Origin: Gnomoniopsis sp. IMI 355080
Lineage: Eukaryota > Ascomycota > Sordariomycetes > Diaporthales > Gnomoniaceae
Reading direction: 5' to 3'
Length of the DNA: 64,000 nt
NCBI GenBank assembly: GCA_027946555.1
Contig: JAPEVC010000018.1
Location: forward strand, 177,113 to 241,112
In this document: positions 44,676 to 57,226 of the stretch, one piece after another
Numbering within the stretch: position 1 is the first letter of the stretch
How the letters are laid out: the number at the start of each line of letters is the position of its first letter
Program-made: the position numbers and the translations under genes
Notes under the pieces: generated by a model
Told to the model about the DNA's origin: nothing
The model's input: the letters and a program-made list of their open reading frames with translations, nothing else
The model's database searches: none

Positions 44676-46319
44676 TCACACCTCCCCAGCAATCATGAGC
44701 GCCTCTAACATACCCCCCGTCTGTGCCGCCAACTGCGCTTTCTCAACCTCCTGGGTAACCCTTTTCCTCAGCGTCTTGAATCCCGTGGCCAGCTCTGCAC
44801 TCTGACCCACATGCTCCGCGTACAGATCCAGCAGATGTAGTCCCACATCCACACATGCCGCCCGATACCGAGGATCGATGATGTGATTGCAGATCCAGCT
44901 CAACACGGGCTGCACGCTCTCCTCGTCACGATTCTCAATCGCCGCACGCAACGCCGACCGATGCCGCAGCGTGATGAGCAGCGTGAGGACATTGAGCTTG
45001 CTGTGGTCCGGCGCGTTGGTGTCCAGCACACCATCGAGCGCAGCGGCGTACCGCCCGTGGCGCAGATCCGACTGCCACTTCTGCTCCTTGCCGCGCTTGC
45101 GGCCGCTCGCGTCGTTGTCGATGAGGAAATCGACGCCCGAGTCGACGTTGGCGAGTGACCGCGTGATGATCTCCTTGCGCTTGCGCTTCGAGGACTTGGC
45201 GACGTCGAGCTGTGACAGGTCGGTGATGGCGGCGGTGCGGGCGCGATCGCGTTCCTTCTCGGCGGCGGTGCCGGTCAACCGGGTCTTGAGGGAGAGCACG
45301 CCCGACTGCATGCCAACGGCGAGATGACGGTCGGCAGCGTTAGCCCCAGCGGTGATGACGCTGAGGGAAAGGACCGGTGAAGGGTACTTCATGCCGGCGA
45401 CAACATTCCACGAACCCGTCTCAAAGATCTTGACGTGCCCATCGAGTCCACCAGACACCACACGTTTGCCATTGGAAGCGAGGCATAACGAGGTCACGGT
45501 CTTTTGGTGGTTGGTGATGACGCGCAGGGGCTTAGCGGCGACGAGGTCAAGGACGGAGATGGCGTTGTCTGCGGCGGCGAGGACAGTGGTACCGGTGGGG
45601 AGCGGGAGGACTTGCTCGACGGGTGCGGCGTGCTTGAAGGTCAGGACGGAGCCGGTGGGCACGCGGGAGTCCCATATCCGTACGGTAGCATCGTAGCTGC
45701 CCGTCACCAACATGTTGCTGCTTGACCCCAAGCCACCGGGCATAAAGGCGCCGCTGCGCACGTAATCCTGGTGACCGACGAACTGGCGCGTAGGCGCGGG
45801 GCTCGGCAGATCCCACAGGCGCACCGTCTTGTCGTCGCTGGCGCTCATGAGCATCGTCATGTCGGCAGGCGACCACTTGGTAACCCAGACGGGCTGCTTG
45901 TGGATATGCCACGTCTTGAGGACCTGTGCGCGGCCCGCACCGGCAACATCAAAGACCTGCATCTTGCCGCTGTCCTCGCCGGCGACGAGCACGCGCGAGT
46001 CGCAGCGGATCTCGCCGCCGCGGGCGACGCTGTCGAAGCGGCCAATGGTCTTGAGCGGGTCGCGCTTGCGGATGGAGTAGACGTCGACGCGAGGGCCGGC
46101 GGTGACGGCGAAGAGGTCATTGTTACGGGCGGCAGTGGTGGACGAGGTGGAGGCGGCGGCGTGGGGCGAGGGAAAGGAGATGTGTGTGACGCCCCAAGAG
46201 GCGGTGGTTGTGTGGGATTTCTGATTCTTGAAGGTCTTCCAGTAGCGCTGCTCGGCGGTGATCGGGGTGGGACCCGAGGGCAGCTTGATTTGCTGGAGTG
46301 GTCGGACTTCTGCTGCCAT
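44676..46319 (-). CDS. UTP15: U3 snoRNP / t-UTP component Utp15
   Basis: Single exon, 547 aa. N-terminus QQIKLPSGPTPITAEQRYWK is followed by WD40 repeats across about residues 40-330, with repeat ends such as MSASDDKTVRLWDL, VTGSYDATVRIWDSR and VVSGGLDGHVKIFE. The C-terminal domain (SDLRHGRYAAALDGVLD, LRHRSALRAAIENRDEESVQ, PVLSWICNHIIDPRY) is the Utp15 C-terminal helical region (PF09384). The protein is part of the UTP-A/t-UTP subcomplex of the small-subunit processome in the nucleolus and links rDNA transcription with 18S pre-rRNA processing. Length is near the family norm. A long antisense frame overlaps it but is only its shadow. Confidence 0.93.
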   Translation of the reverse strand: MAAEVRPLQQIKLPSGPTPITAEQRYWKTFKNQKSHTTTASWGVTHISFPSPHAAASTSSTTAARNNDLFAVTAGPRVDVYSIRKRDPLKTIGRFDSVARGGEIRCDSRVLVAGEDSGKMQVFDVAGAGRAQVLKTWHIHKQPVWVTKWSPADMTMLMSASDDKTVRLWDLPSPAPTRQFVGHQDYVRSGAFMPGGLGSSSNMLVTGSYDATVRIWDSRVPTGSVLTFKHAAPVEQVLPLPTGTTVLAAADNAISVLDLVAAKPLRVITNHQKTVTSLCLASNGKRVVSGGLDGHVKIFETGSWNVVAGMKYPSPVLSLSVITAGANAADRHLAVGMQSGVLSLKTRLTGTAAEKERDRARTAAITDLSQLDVAKSSKRKRKEIITRSLANVDSGVDFLIDNDASGRKRGKEQKWQSDLRHGRYAAALDGVLDTNAPDHSKLNVLTLLITLRHRSALRAAIENRDEESVQPVLSWICNHIIDPRYRAACVDVGLHLLDLYAEHVGQSAELATGFKTLRKRVTQEVEKAQLAAQTGGMLEALMIAGEV

Positions 46320-48215
46320 CCTCCCTTATTTCTTTTAAACCTTGGTGTTTGGCGGTGGGGCAAGAGAGGTGAGGTAGAAGAAGGGGATCAGGGTGTTAGG
46401 TAGAATTGTATTTGTTGGTGACGATTAATTCGACCATTTGACTCTGGGGTCGAAACTTTTTGGCTTGACTTATCTTATCGTCCGAGTGGACCCCGAGGCT
46501 CGAAAATCGACTAACCGAATCAGGCATTCAGCGTTTACAGAGTACCCTAGTCTATGATTTCCACTGATACTAAGAAACGTGCTCAAGCATTCCGAACGTC
46601 CAAAATACATATTGATATTGACTAGTGCTATTGTTTCTGCAACGTAAATATGAAGAAGACTAGATCGAATCTCATTGAAGTCGCACCCAGACAGTGAGTA
46701 ATGACTGCATGGGGCTCTAATACGGGCTGAAAGGCTGCCGTCTTCTGGAAAGCCTACTTGTTAGGTATCTAACGAGTGTAGAGTACAGTATGAACCAAAA
46801 CAGCAAACTCTGGTCTCATTCATTTTGTCTCTTTCCTCTTGCTCCGCGACGATATTGTTGCTTGGCTAACTTTTAGAGTTCGTGTTCACCATCTCCCACC
46901 AGGACATTCTCATGTGCAACGAGATCCTCGAATACGTGTGTGCCTTGGTGATCCAAGAGACGCCAGCGCACACCGTACTCTGGGGAATAACGGAGCTGCA
47001 TCCCCGTTGTGGGTCTCATGCAGCCGCGGCGAGCGGAACAGATGCAAGGTTCGATCAGTGGTGGTCTGAGAGCCATGCAGACATACTATGTATGTAAGAA
47101 AGTGTGTCTACATAGTAGCTTGGCCCAGGATGTTTGCATGTGCGCTGGCCATGAATGAGTTTCGTGACAAATGCCTTGGAAACTAGACACAGTGCCTGTG
47201 GACGAGGCAGCTTGCTGAAGACAATGACAGGGGTAAGGCTTGGTTGATAGCCGTCACAGTGAGTTTCATGCTGCCAATATAACAATCCACTATCCGAAAG
47301 CGTTTGCTCCCTTGTAACATCTATTTCATCTCCCTTACTAGGCAAATGTAGAAACAGAGCTTGAAGAAGTTGCCTTTTGCCTTCGAGTTGATATTGACCG
47401 GTGAAGAGGATCGCGTATTGCTCTGCTCGTTTGTTAACAAAACCCTTGCACTCAACCCCAGCAACGCCTGTTACTTCTGCTCTCACCCGGCACCATCACA
47501 ACAGTGTGCGATCGCCATGCTCAAACTGACTGCGCAAGTCACTGGTCGACATGATGCACCACCATCACTCACCCTCTTGATCATTGGACCCATTGGACCA
47601 TTGCACTGTCGCGTCGTGTTCTTGTCTCCATCATGGAAGGACTGCAAATTTCAACTTCTTTCTTCATTGATACCTTATCCTGGTTGAGCAACGAGGCTTC
47701 ACTGGCTACCTAAGGTACCTAACAGCCTAGGTGGGTATGTACCCAAGACACCGAGTACGGAAGTACAGAGCGCGTTCCTTCCCATTCCCATCTGCAGCAA
47801 TGAAAGTTGCCTTTTCCGCATCCAGGTAGGATTGCCAACACTACAGACACCACCAACCAGCATTTCCTTGGGGTTGTGTAGATTGGCTTGCATCTCTTGC
47901 TCTTCTCCAGAAGTAGCTTCGTTTTGCGAGTTTTGATTCAAGAAGCCAGTCGCTCTTTGAACAACAAAGACTGCCTTCTCATACTTAATCCGATCATTCG
48001 GTCTTCCATGCCTATCTGCCCCAGGCCCACCCTCTTTCCCTGCTGCCGATCTTCTCGTCCTCAATCCCTGCACCACCACCACCACTACCACTACCGCCAC
48101 TACGCGTGACGCCCAAGGCTAGATCTTCGACTGAAACGAGCCTCTTCGATTCATTCCGTCCCAACATCTTCGATGACTCTCACCCTCTTGACTGCATGAT
48201 TCTCCACACCCCGCC
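46320..48215. other. intergenic between divergent Utp15 and SP-RING genes
   Basis: About 1.9 kb. Short frames around 47055-47486 look like chance. A GGTACC/TACCTAAGG-type cluster sits near 47700-47760. The last few hundred bases are pyrimidine-rich, like a long 5' UTR. Confidence 0.4.
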
Positions 48216-50038
48216 ATGCCGCCCGGCCCGCCGTTGGGACAGAAGGGCGCCGCGTACGCAGACGTCGCGTCCGCGAATTCGACATTGAATACGTTGATGC
48301 CGGGCAGACAAAAATCATGGATGACCAATACGCCTGTTCAACCCAGCCCTCGTCGTCTTCGGCCTCAGGACTCTGGCCCGCCACAGTCGCGCCAGCCCAC
48401 AGTGGCCGCGCAGCAACAGCTCAATCCGCAAGTGGCCGCACGGCCACAGCCAGAGCCCGCACTACAGTCTCAGCAAACACTTCGTCAGCGTCAGCAAACA
48501 CCATCGTGAGTCCTCCTTCGGTCTTTGACGGAACCCGGGGTTTACATGGGGATCAACGTGTCGCGAAAAGCACTCGTAGCCATCTAATTTTGCTTGCGAC
48601 TACATTGCCGTCCAGATAGGAAAGCCAATATACAGGACTAATGGTTTACTTGCACACAGAACACCGGCCAACGTCCTTCCGTCCCCCGCTCCTAGTGACG
48701 AGCCCAGTCCTGCCGCCCTATCCAGTTACAAAGACAGCCCGAACCCGCAAAGCGTGTCTCTTGCAGCTGTGTCTCGAGGCCATCTAAACCCTGTCCACAC
48801 CAGTCTCTCGAACCCGACGAACCTAGAGCCCAAGGCCTGGTCACCCAATGCTATTGGTGCCGAGCCTGTTCCTCCCGAACACGTTGGACTCGGAGCTCCT
48901 GCGCAAGCTGTTCGGTCGCCACTCACCATGCCCCCTCCGAATCTACCGCATGGTTCTCAAACTGGACCATCCCATGGTGGAGCATCCGTTCTAGGCTCGA
49001 ACCCCAACAGCCCGGATTTGCAATCGCGGTCGAACTACAACGGGGTTCAAGAGCATCCAAATAAGAGGAGGCGTACTGCGTAAGTCCAATCCGGAAGTTA
49101 TACGGAATTTTGGGTTGTTGCGAAGTTACTCATGTCGTAATAGGGCTTCTAGCGCGAGTATTGCGTTCGGCGACCTGGCCGCCGCTATCGACACGAGAAT
49201 CGCTCAGATAGGGGGGCACGACCAATTGACGAAGGACTTCGAAGGTCCGCGCTTTGCGCTTCTGAAAGACGCCTGCGCCGCAGGAGATCTCTTCTATCTC
49301 CAATTCCATGCGCTTTACTGTCTGTGGTCTCACGATGCGCAAAGCCTCCCGCCAGTCCTTTCCCAAGATCTTACCGCCACTTACAGAGGATTTTCCATTG
49401 TCGAAACCGTTCTTAAGAAGAACTCAGGTTTTAGGAACGGCAACCTGATGTGGTGTGCCAACTTTCCGCCAAAACCAATCATCGAAAGCGAGCTTGAGGT
49501 TGTCAGGGAGGGTGTCAAGAAGGTTGCCAAATTCCTCATAGGCCTCTCTCAGCATTGGCCGACGCTTGCACCAGCTTGCTTCAACCGCCATTATCCATAC
49601 TTAGTCGATGAATTGCTAGGTCAGTTGCAGTGTTACTCAGTGTGTATGCAGAATATCCTCTTCACAGCATGCAGACGGAGATTGGGCATTGAAGACGGGC
49701 CTCTTGGTGAACAAGTTCAGCAACTTTTCCGCTTCGACCAGCAGCGGCACATGGAGGAAGGCTCGTTCCGGCAGGTTGACCTTGCGGAAGACCCAGAGGA
49801 TCTTGAACGCCGCAATGACATCCTCATTTGCGATTATCAGCAAATCTGGTCTAAAGCCCAGGCTGCCCATAAAGAGAAAGATGAGCAGCGACGACAAGAG
49901 CGACTCAGTCGGAAGCAAGATGAGCAGCGCCGGCAACAAGAGTATCAACGACAGGCTGTTATGCAGCAAGTCGCCCAGCAGAACTTACAGAGGGAGCAAA
50001 TGCAGCAACAAGCTGATACTGCCCGACAACAACAGCAG

Positions 50039-50076
<38 letters not shown>

Positions 50077-52114
50077 GCAGCAGATGCGCATGTTACTTGC
50101 TCATCAACAGTCTAATATAATGGCTCAACAACAGCTTCAAATGACAAATCAGATACATCTTGGACAGCAGCAAGCGCAAATGCATCATGGTCACACAGGA
50201 TCACAACAGCAAATGAATGCGCAGTGGGCACAGGGTCAAATGCCAGGAGCTGCAGTAAGCCATGCTAGGCAGCCTTCTCATAACTCGCATTTACAGATGA
50301 TGCAGTCCGTGGGTCAGTTTGGTCAGTGGCCACAGTCATCTATGGCATTTCCTGGAGTGGGAAGTCCAGCGATTTCTCAGAATTATTCTACACCTCAGCA
50401 GGTGAGGTCTCAAGGCAATCAAATACCGCCAAATTTTATCTTGCCGTCGACTTCCCCGACGTCCCCAACTTCCCCAACTATGCCTGGCGCTGCTCAGGCA
50501 CAGTACCAGTACAGCATGCCACTGCAACAGCAACCTATGCATGGACAAAATCAGATGATGGTTGATACATGGTCAACAAGCACTCCTCCAGCGATCGTCC
50601 AGAGTCCACAGATGCCAACTGTGCGAACGGCCAATTACTCAGTATCTCCTCAGTTGGGCGGACAGCAGACACTGAGTCGTTCTCAGTCGAGAACAGCGAC
50701 GCAGCCACAGGTACTGCAGCACCAGATGACCCAACAACAAATGATTCAACAACAGATGAGACAGCAGCAAATGAGACAGCAATCGGTTCAACATCAAGGA
50801 CAGCCACACGCGGGCCAACTGATGGTCAAACAGACGATGCAGCTCAAGGCTCCATTGGTTCCACCACGTGGTCATTTCATTGACCGAAGCGAGCACCCTC
50901 ACTCTCATCAAGAGAAAAAGTCGCTGCTCATGTCTCTTCACCAAGTCCACGCGAGAAGCCCTGACCGAACGAGGAGCAATGGTGATGCGGATGTGCGTTA
51001 TTACCAGTCTGTTCGTTCATTAGCTGTACAGCCCCTCCGTCTGGTATATTACCACGAGGTTAATTTTGAGGTCAGCCCTGAAGAAGTGTCTCGACTCTGC
51101 AAACCAAAGACTCTGCCGCAACTCAGTAGTGGCAACTCAAACCAGACACGACCATCGCTCCTTGTCCGAGAGTACGGCGACGATTCTTTGCGGTTTCGTG
51201 TGCGTTGTTGTCGCTTGGTTTCGGAGAAAGTGCCTATCCAAGAATCCGAGTGGGTGACCAAAGATATGTCATGGCCTGACCACATATTCATTCAGGTGAA
51301 CGAACACAAGTTGACAATCAGGCGTGGTACTCACAATGGCAAAGACTTGCCTTTAGAGCTAACTGATTTCTTACATGCTGGAACGAACAAACTCAAGGTA
51401 GCGGTGCCGCGAGCGGGTCCTACTGCTGCTGGCAAAGAAGGTCTTTTCTTCATGGCTATCGAGATTATTCAAATATCTAGTCATGCGGCGCTCTTGAGGA
51501 ACATTGAAACCAATAACCGAATCGACCGCGAACAGACGCTGGATAAAATTCAAACAAGGGTCAATGCTGCACCGGATGATGACGACGAGATTGCCGTTAT
51601 CGATCGTACGGGCAGCACTGCTCGCGAGCTGTCTATCAGTTTGACGGACCCATTCAGCGCCAGTATATTTATGACTCCAGCCCGTGGAGTGACTTGTACC
51701 CATTTGGAATGCTTTGATCTCGAGACATGGCTAAATACGCGTCCGGCAAAACTGCATATCAAGTGCGGCCACAAAGACGTCTGCACATGTACAAAGCGAC
51801 TGGAACCCACAGAGCCGGACAAATGGAAGTGTCCCATTTGCTTCGAAGATGCGAGACCAACCAGTCTGCGTATTGACAGCTTTCTAGATAGTGTGCGCGA
51901 GCAGCTGGAGGAACGAAATCAGTTGCACGTCAAGTCGATTCTTGTGGCGGCTGATGGTACGTGGCGCCCGGTCGAGGAGCCAGAAGACGATGATGATGAG
52001 GGCAGCGATGGCGATGGTCCCGCGAATGCCACACGGCGCAGCACCTCGGGTCTGAGAAGATCCGCGCCAGTGGAGAAAGGGAAAACACCCGTAGAGGTGA
52101 TTGAGCTCGACTAG
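48216..52114 (+). CDS. MIZ/SP-RING zinc-finger protein, putative SUMO E3 ligase
   Basis: Exons 48216-48505, 48660-49079 and 49144-52114 sum 3681 nt, 1226 aa. The first ~235 residues are Pro/Gln/Ser-rich. A conserved-looking helical region (IAFGDLAAAIDTRIAQIGG to about residue 460) follows, then a Gln-rich stretch with 19 uninterrupted Gln (residues ~531-549). After more low complexity, a folded region (LRFRVRCCRLVSEKVPIQES) precedes the SP-RING at ~1070-1140: DPFSASIFMTPARGVTCTHL, ECFDLETWLN, CPICFEDARPTSLRIDSF. The tail is acidic and ends VEVIELD. SP-RING proteins of the PIAS/Siz/ZMIZ type bring Ubc9 to substrates in the nucleus. No SAP domain is visible, so ZMIZ-like fungal MIZ proteins are the closest layout. 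The ligase role is inferred. Confidence 0.85.
50027..50083 (+). repeat. CAG/CAA repeat encoding 19 Gln
   Basis: Mixed CAA and CAG codons, all Gln, inside the SP-RING protein. The mixture makes slippage less likely than in a pure CAG run. Confidence 0.9.
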
Positions 52115-52917
52115 AGAGTGAGTGTGATGGCGTGATTCGGATGCCTTATCAGGAATGCGAGTGCGCTGCATTTCCGACTCATTTCATCGCGGAATAGGGA
52201 CGGCTTCCAGGATTGCTTTTTGCGCTATTGATTCAAGCATGGAGTTTATGGATTATTAACGATCATTCACCGGCGTTCATATTGATACGGAGACCATATA
52301 TCCCACATCGCTTTACAGATCGGGGAACGGGGTGGCAACGCCCGAGTTCTTGCAGATGAGCTGAGGAAGGAAGAATCCGGAGACAACATTTCATGGCGTG
52401 CTGCCAGTTGGACCGCATCAGAAGCACAATGGCTCCTTTGCGTTTTGCGGTCATCTTTTTATGGCACTTTCCGGCTGTATACCCAGCGCAGGATACTGAC
52501 TGCGGCAGGCTTGGATTGGTGGATGAGAATAGTCGTGGTGGGACAAAATCCTAGCTGATGGCAATATGACTAGTGCTTGTGAGCTAGTCGCCAATAATAC
52601 ACATACTTCAACTTTGCCATTCGGAGGCAATATGATCAAGTACAAATCTATCCATAGGCCTGATGATCTCCTGCGGTAGATGGGAGAACCCTTGATAAAG
52701 GAGGATAGGATGCTCGCTCCGGCAAACAATGCAGGGCGGGACGAGCCGCCCCACCAGCGAAGTCGCACCTGCGCAATGCGACGATCCCGCATGCTCTCCC
52801 GAGCAATCGCCGGCCCCGGGAACAGCGAGTGAGGAGTAAGTACCCAAGGTATTTTCAAAGGTTAAAACCTCCAGGCCCTTTTAAATCATTTTCAAGCTTC
52901 TTTCTCGTCGTTGAGAA
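52115..52917. other. intergenic
   Basis: 3' flank of the SP-RING gene and promoter of the YCII gene; no gene seen. Confidence 0.45.
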
Positions 52918-53556
52918 ATGGCCGCTCGCCTCCAAGCACTTGCCCGAACACTCACTGGTCCAGGAGGAGTAGCAGCAACCACAGCATCACGTCCAATCCT
53001 CGCCGCTACTACCAGAAGAAACACACAGGTTCAGCAGCAACCACAACAACACAGAATGACCTCCTCCTCAACAACGGCGGAAGCGCGCAAGTACGAGTGG
53101 CTCGTCGTGATCCCGGACAAGCCGGGCATGATGGCAAAGCGGCTGGAGGTCCGGCCGCAGCACTTTGAGGGCCTGACCAAGGCTAAGGAGAGCGGCCTAT
53201 TTAAGATGGGTGGTGAGGCATTTTAACTTCCCTTTTGCTTTAGTTGCCGCTACCCATGAGAGAAAGAGAGATTGAGAGGTAGAGAGACTTGTGACTAAGG
53301 TACCACAGGCGCTATTCTAGAAGACATGCCTGCCGACGACGAGGTGTCAAGCATGAAGTTTGCGGGGAGCACGGTAATTGTTGTGGCAGAGAGCCGGCAG
53401 GCGGTTGTGGATGCGTTGAAGGATGACGTTTATGTGAAGTCTGGCGTATGGGATCTGGAGAAGGTGAGTTCAATCCCAATAATTTCAATAGAGTCAGGCT
53501 GATTTGAATTGTAGGCGATGATCTGGCCGGCCAAGATCGCGTTTCGATTCCCTTGA
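52918..53556 (+). CDS. YCII-domain protein, probably mitochondrial
   Basis: Exons 52918-53212, 53309-53463 and 53515-53556 sum 492 nt, 163 aa. Residues 1-46 are rich in Arg, Ala, Thr and Gln with no acidic residue, typical of a mitochondrial presequence. A second Met (residue 47, MTSSS) could start a cytosolic form. The YCII-related domain covers ~55-160: YEWLVVIPDKPGMMAKRLEV, RPQHFEGLTKAKESGLFKMG, SSMKFAGSTVIVVAESRQAV, YVKSGVWDLEK. The second half of the last helix is coded by a 42-nt exon ending KIAFRFP. YCII domains are ferredoxin-like folds related to dehydratase/isomerase enzymes; the reaction in fungi is unknown. Confidence 0.85.
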
Positions 53557-54271
53557 GAGATACCGGGATTCGGAAAGGAGCCGCGTGGAGCAGCTTAAAT
53601 CATGGACGGAACGAGGAAACATACCACCAAACATTTTATGTCTACCGCTCATTACGCATTCAGTATCGCTACCGTTCTCTCTACCGCAAAGGCGGGATTC
53701 GTCTGCTCTGATGATACGTACTCCGTACCAGGCCATAATCCATGCAATCCGTGAACTTGACGCCTTCTCGAGCCCTTTGATCACATTCTCCCTGAGCCAC
53801 AATCCGCAACAATCTCGGGATTCGGCTCTGCATGCTGTACCAATTTTGACCATACTCCGTAACAAACACACAGCTCCTGGTCGCATACCCCTCAAAACAT
53901 ACAAGAATCAAAACGCCCACAGCTTAGCGCAACACGTCCTCACTGCCCGGTCAGGCCGGTGTTGAACACCTAGTGTCTCTAGTCCACAGGAGACAGGCAG
54001 GCAAATCGGATACAATGCAACTTCAGTGCCTATAGCACCAAGCTCGTCGGGCACCTGGGAGTTTTCCATGGCAAGACACTTCTCCATGTGCACTCTCTAG
54101 GTACTCCGCCATTCAGTCCTTTCGAGCACGGTTGCGTCGACTATAGTGCAAAACTTTGCGCGCCAAGACGAGCGTTTTGATCATGGCAGCGGTCGGTAAA
54201 CCTTGAAATGCATGTTGTCCCCAATCTTCGCCCTTGTCCTCGCGTGAGGATTGTTTCCCAGTCGGAGGCTT
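53557..54271. other. intergenic: converging 3' ends
   Basis: Contains only short frames on both strands and the word TACTCCGTA near 53720 and 53840. No gene supported. Confidence 0.45.
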
Positions 54272-55821
54272 CTATCCCTCCACCCCGGTTTGCACCCCCG
54301 TTGCGCCTGTGGCGCTCGTTGTAGCGGCTTGTTGCTCAGCCCTTGTCTCGGCCTCGACTCGTAACTCGTAGTTCAACTCAAAACACTCAGCTAGTAAATC
54401 CGCCACGGCTGCTTGCCCTTCAGGAATGTCCTTGTTGATTTCAAATTTGCCGTCGACTCGCATGTTGTCTATTGAGTTGAGCTGGATGGTGACGTCAGAT
54501 ACAATATCAGGACTTGAAGGGACTGAGTGCGATCAAATACATACCTTCAAGCTGTAGGGGTACAGCTCTCGAGCGGAATTAACGCCTCCAGAGTTCTTGA
54601 CCTCGAGCAAACAGCGCTTCAAAGTTGACAATTGGTTGTAAACCGGCAGTAAGGCTTCTGAGACTGGCTCTGACAGCACCATCAAGTGGTAGATGTAACC
54701 GTAGCTTCGCCTAATGAGGTACAGCAGTGTCTGGATATTTCGTCAGTCCTTGAATCGAGGAAGGCCGGACCACGCTTGTGCTCACCCTCTGAACATAGAG
54801 TTCCGCTGGCTTTCCTTCATCATCGAGCCAGTTGCCGTCTACTCTGGCCTCATCAATTTTGTCCAACTGGCGCTGATAGTCGTACAAGTCTGTCTCCCGA
54901 AGCGACCATGCTGGCGTGATCGAAAATTTGTCCAAGTCGTTCCTGATACCGATCAGAACGTCGTAGATGCGTCTCCATTGTTCTGGTATCACGCCCTTCC
55001 TATCCAATACTATGTCGGACCACGCGAGGGCTCGTTCGAGTAGTTCCGAAATCTCCTCGCTGCCCTTGGCAACTTTGCCGTCGTCTGTCACGAATTGACC
55101 ATCCACCCGGCTTGCATCGATCTCTTTCAGTTGCGTCTTGAGCTTCTCAACCTCTGGTGTGTTGAACTGTGCGCAAGTCAGCATCGTATACGTTGAGCTT
55201 GTCAGCAGCGATTCTTACCTTGGCTTTTGTGTTGGCCAGCGCCATTGAGCGAATGATGGAGATTATTTTTTCATGAATAGCAACCAACGTGTCATCCAGA
55301 CGATCTAGCTTCTTCTGCAAGTTCGCCAGTGACGTCTGACACAGTTCTACTCTCTTGGCCAGCAGTTTGATGAGATATGGTGAGTGCGCCTCGTCCGCCT
55401 CACTGATGGAACCGGACAACTGCTCCAGCGTCTTACGCATGCTCTCCAAGTCCTTCTCTGAGAAGAGGCTCGCCTCCGTAAGGTGGTCCAGCAGTCTTTT
55501 TATGGTAGACGTCAGAGCATATGCCGCAGGAGCCTCGCCTGTCCTCCCTATCGTCATGAAGAATAAGGAGAGCAGCTGGAAGCAGCTTTCCATGACCTTA
55601 TCAAGGCGGTTCTCGGCGTGGCCGTTGGTAGTGGAGCGCACCTCGGTGACCTTTCGAACCTCTTCAATAGTCTGATCGTAGAGCCCCATGACGTCCTTGG
55701 ATCGGATATACTTAGTACGATCCTGTTTAAGGAGCAGCAGCTGGTCTCGTATTGCGGTGAGGCGCTCCAAGATCTCCTGCTCCCGAGTATCCTGGGGATG
55801 AGGTACTTGTGGTGTTTCCAT
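54272..55821 (-). CDS. DUF2408-family protein
   Basis: Exons 55821-55219, 55166-54786, 54730-54545 and 54481-54272 sum 1380 nt, 459 aa; all introns are phase 0. Start ATG 55821 (METPQVPHPQDTREQEIL). The protein is almost entirely alpha-helical, with coiled-coil segments (KRVELCQTSLANLQKKLDRL). It has three copies of an Arg-Val-Asp-Gly motif (RVDGQF, RVDGNW, RVDGKF) spaced through the second half. WRRIYDVLIGIRNDLDKF and LLYLIRRSYGYIYHLM are typical of fungal DUF2408 (PF10303). Function unknown. It diverges from the ribosomal P1 gene with about 780 bp between starts. Confidence 0.8.
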
Positions 55822-56599
55822 GTTGGCTGTTGCGAGACGTTGCTTTAGAAAGACAGCGTGGCGAGCGGCGAAGGGATGTGATGACAAAAAGCTGAGGAGT
55901 AACAGTGGATGCTGGCAGTGAGCAGGAACCTGGGTCAATTAAACCTCGTGCCTGAAACTTGGCGGCGATATCGAGTATGGAAACCCCGCGTGATCCTACT
56001 CTTGGCTAGGCCTTCGTATGATAACCTTCCGATGGTTGTGCAGGGTGAGTGAGATGGTTGACGATGAAGGGCAAAGAGTCAGGAATTCGAAGGCCGGTTT
56101 GCCCGGAAGTAGAAGCGAGGCGCGAGTATCAACAGACAGTTGTGACGAGAGACTGCAGCTACTTGTCGACACGTCAATATAGCCTGTGCCTGAATTGCTG
56201 AGTGGTAGCCTGGGAATGTTTGTGCTGTCTTCGAATGTTTGTTTCGAAGCGCGAGTTTGTGAGGGGCTGAAAGATCTCAGGTGTCATGTGAAGTGCCTGG
56301 ATCAGAAGCCGATGAAGAGTTGCTGCTTTCATCAAAGTGTCCCGCCGACGTCAATGCTCGACTAACAACAGTGGGGCACTCTAGAGGGGCAAAGACCAAG
56401 CCAGGATGAGATGACCTTGCAAGGCTGCTTATGTAACGATTCCGGCTGGCGCCTGCCGAGGCGGTCACGTTACTTCCACATTTTCCGGACCTCAACTCCC
56501 ATCATCTTTGAAAGACTCCAAGTTTGTCAACTCGCGAAGCAGCACAGCAATTTGATACCCTCACTTTCTGCACCCTGCAACCACAACACGCATCTCACA
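55822..56599. promoter_or_regulatory. divergent promoter of the DUF2408 and RPP1 genes
   Basis: Sole spacer between two divergent starts; the P1 leader is C/A- and pyrimidine-rich, as for many fungal ribosomal protein genes. No defined site recognised. Confidence 0.45.
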
Positions 56600-57226
56600 A
56601 TGTCTACCGCTGAGCTGGCATCTTCCTACGCCGCCCTCATCCTCGCTGATGAGGGTCTCGAGATCACCGTATGAGAAAAAAATTCTTAATTCCGCCCAAT
56701 TCTACCGGGCGTCGCAAATGACCCTCGCCGACGTCTAAATGCTAACCTCAAACCACCATCACAGGCCGACAAGCTGCAGGCCCTGATCAAGGCTAGCAAC
56801 GTCGAGATCGAGCCCATCTGGACTTCTCTCTTCGCCAAGGTACGACTGAACATCAGAAATCCATCGCGAACCGAAGACCCACATCGAAATTCGACTGCTG
56901 GGATGGGGAGGCGCTCGAGACATTGAGGATCTGGATGCTGACGATGGAATTATTATGACAGGCTCTGGAGGGCAAGGACGTCAAGGACCTCCTGACCAAC
57001 GTCGGCTCTGGCGGTGGTGCCGCCCCCGCTGCCGGTGGTGCTGCTGCTGGCGGTGCTGCCCCCGCTGAGGAGGCCAAGGAGGAGGCCAAGGAGGAGGGTT
57101 CGTACACCCCAATCATTCAACAGCCTTCCAAAGCTATTTGCATCTTGGCCGAAGCAAGTCTACTGACACCAGCCTACAGAGAAGGAGGAGTCCGACGACG
57201 ACATGGGATTCGGTCTGTTCGACTAA
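56600..57226 (+). CDS. RPP1: 60S acidic ribosomal protein P1
   Basis: Exons 56600-56668, 56765-56839, 56962-57097 and 57180-57226 sum 327 nt, 108 aa. The start MSTAELASSYAALILADEGL and the four-helix dimerisation region, then a Gly/Ala/Pro hinge, an acidic stretch and the invariant tail ESDDDMGFGLFD identify the stalk protein. Its pair with P2 on uL10 recruits elongation factors; the tail binds them. The last donor at 57098 is GTTCGT, weaker than the others, but the frame and the conserved tail demand it. Length is normal. Confidence 0.95.

Noticed and set aside
45771..46403. 210-residue plus-strand frame
   Set aside because: Antisense shadow of Utp15, Gly/Ala/Val-rich with no domain.
47055..47486. 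143-residue minus-strand frame
   Set aside because: No domain, no splice partners, and composition like neighbouring non-coding DNA.
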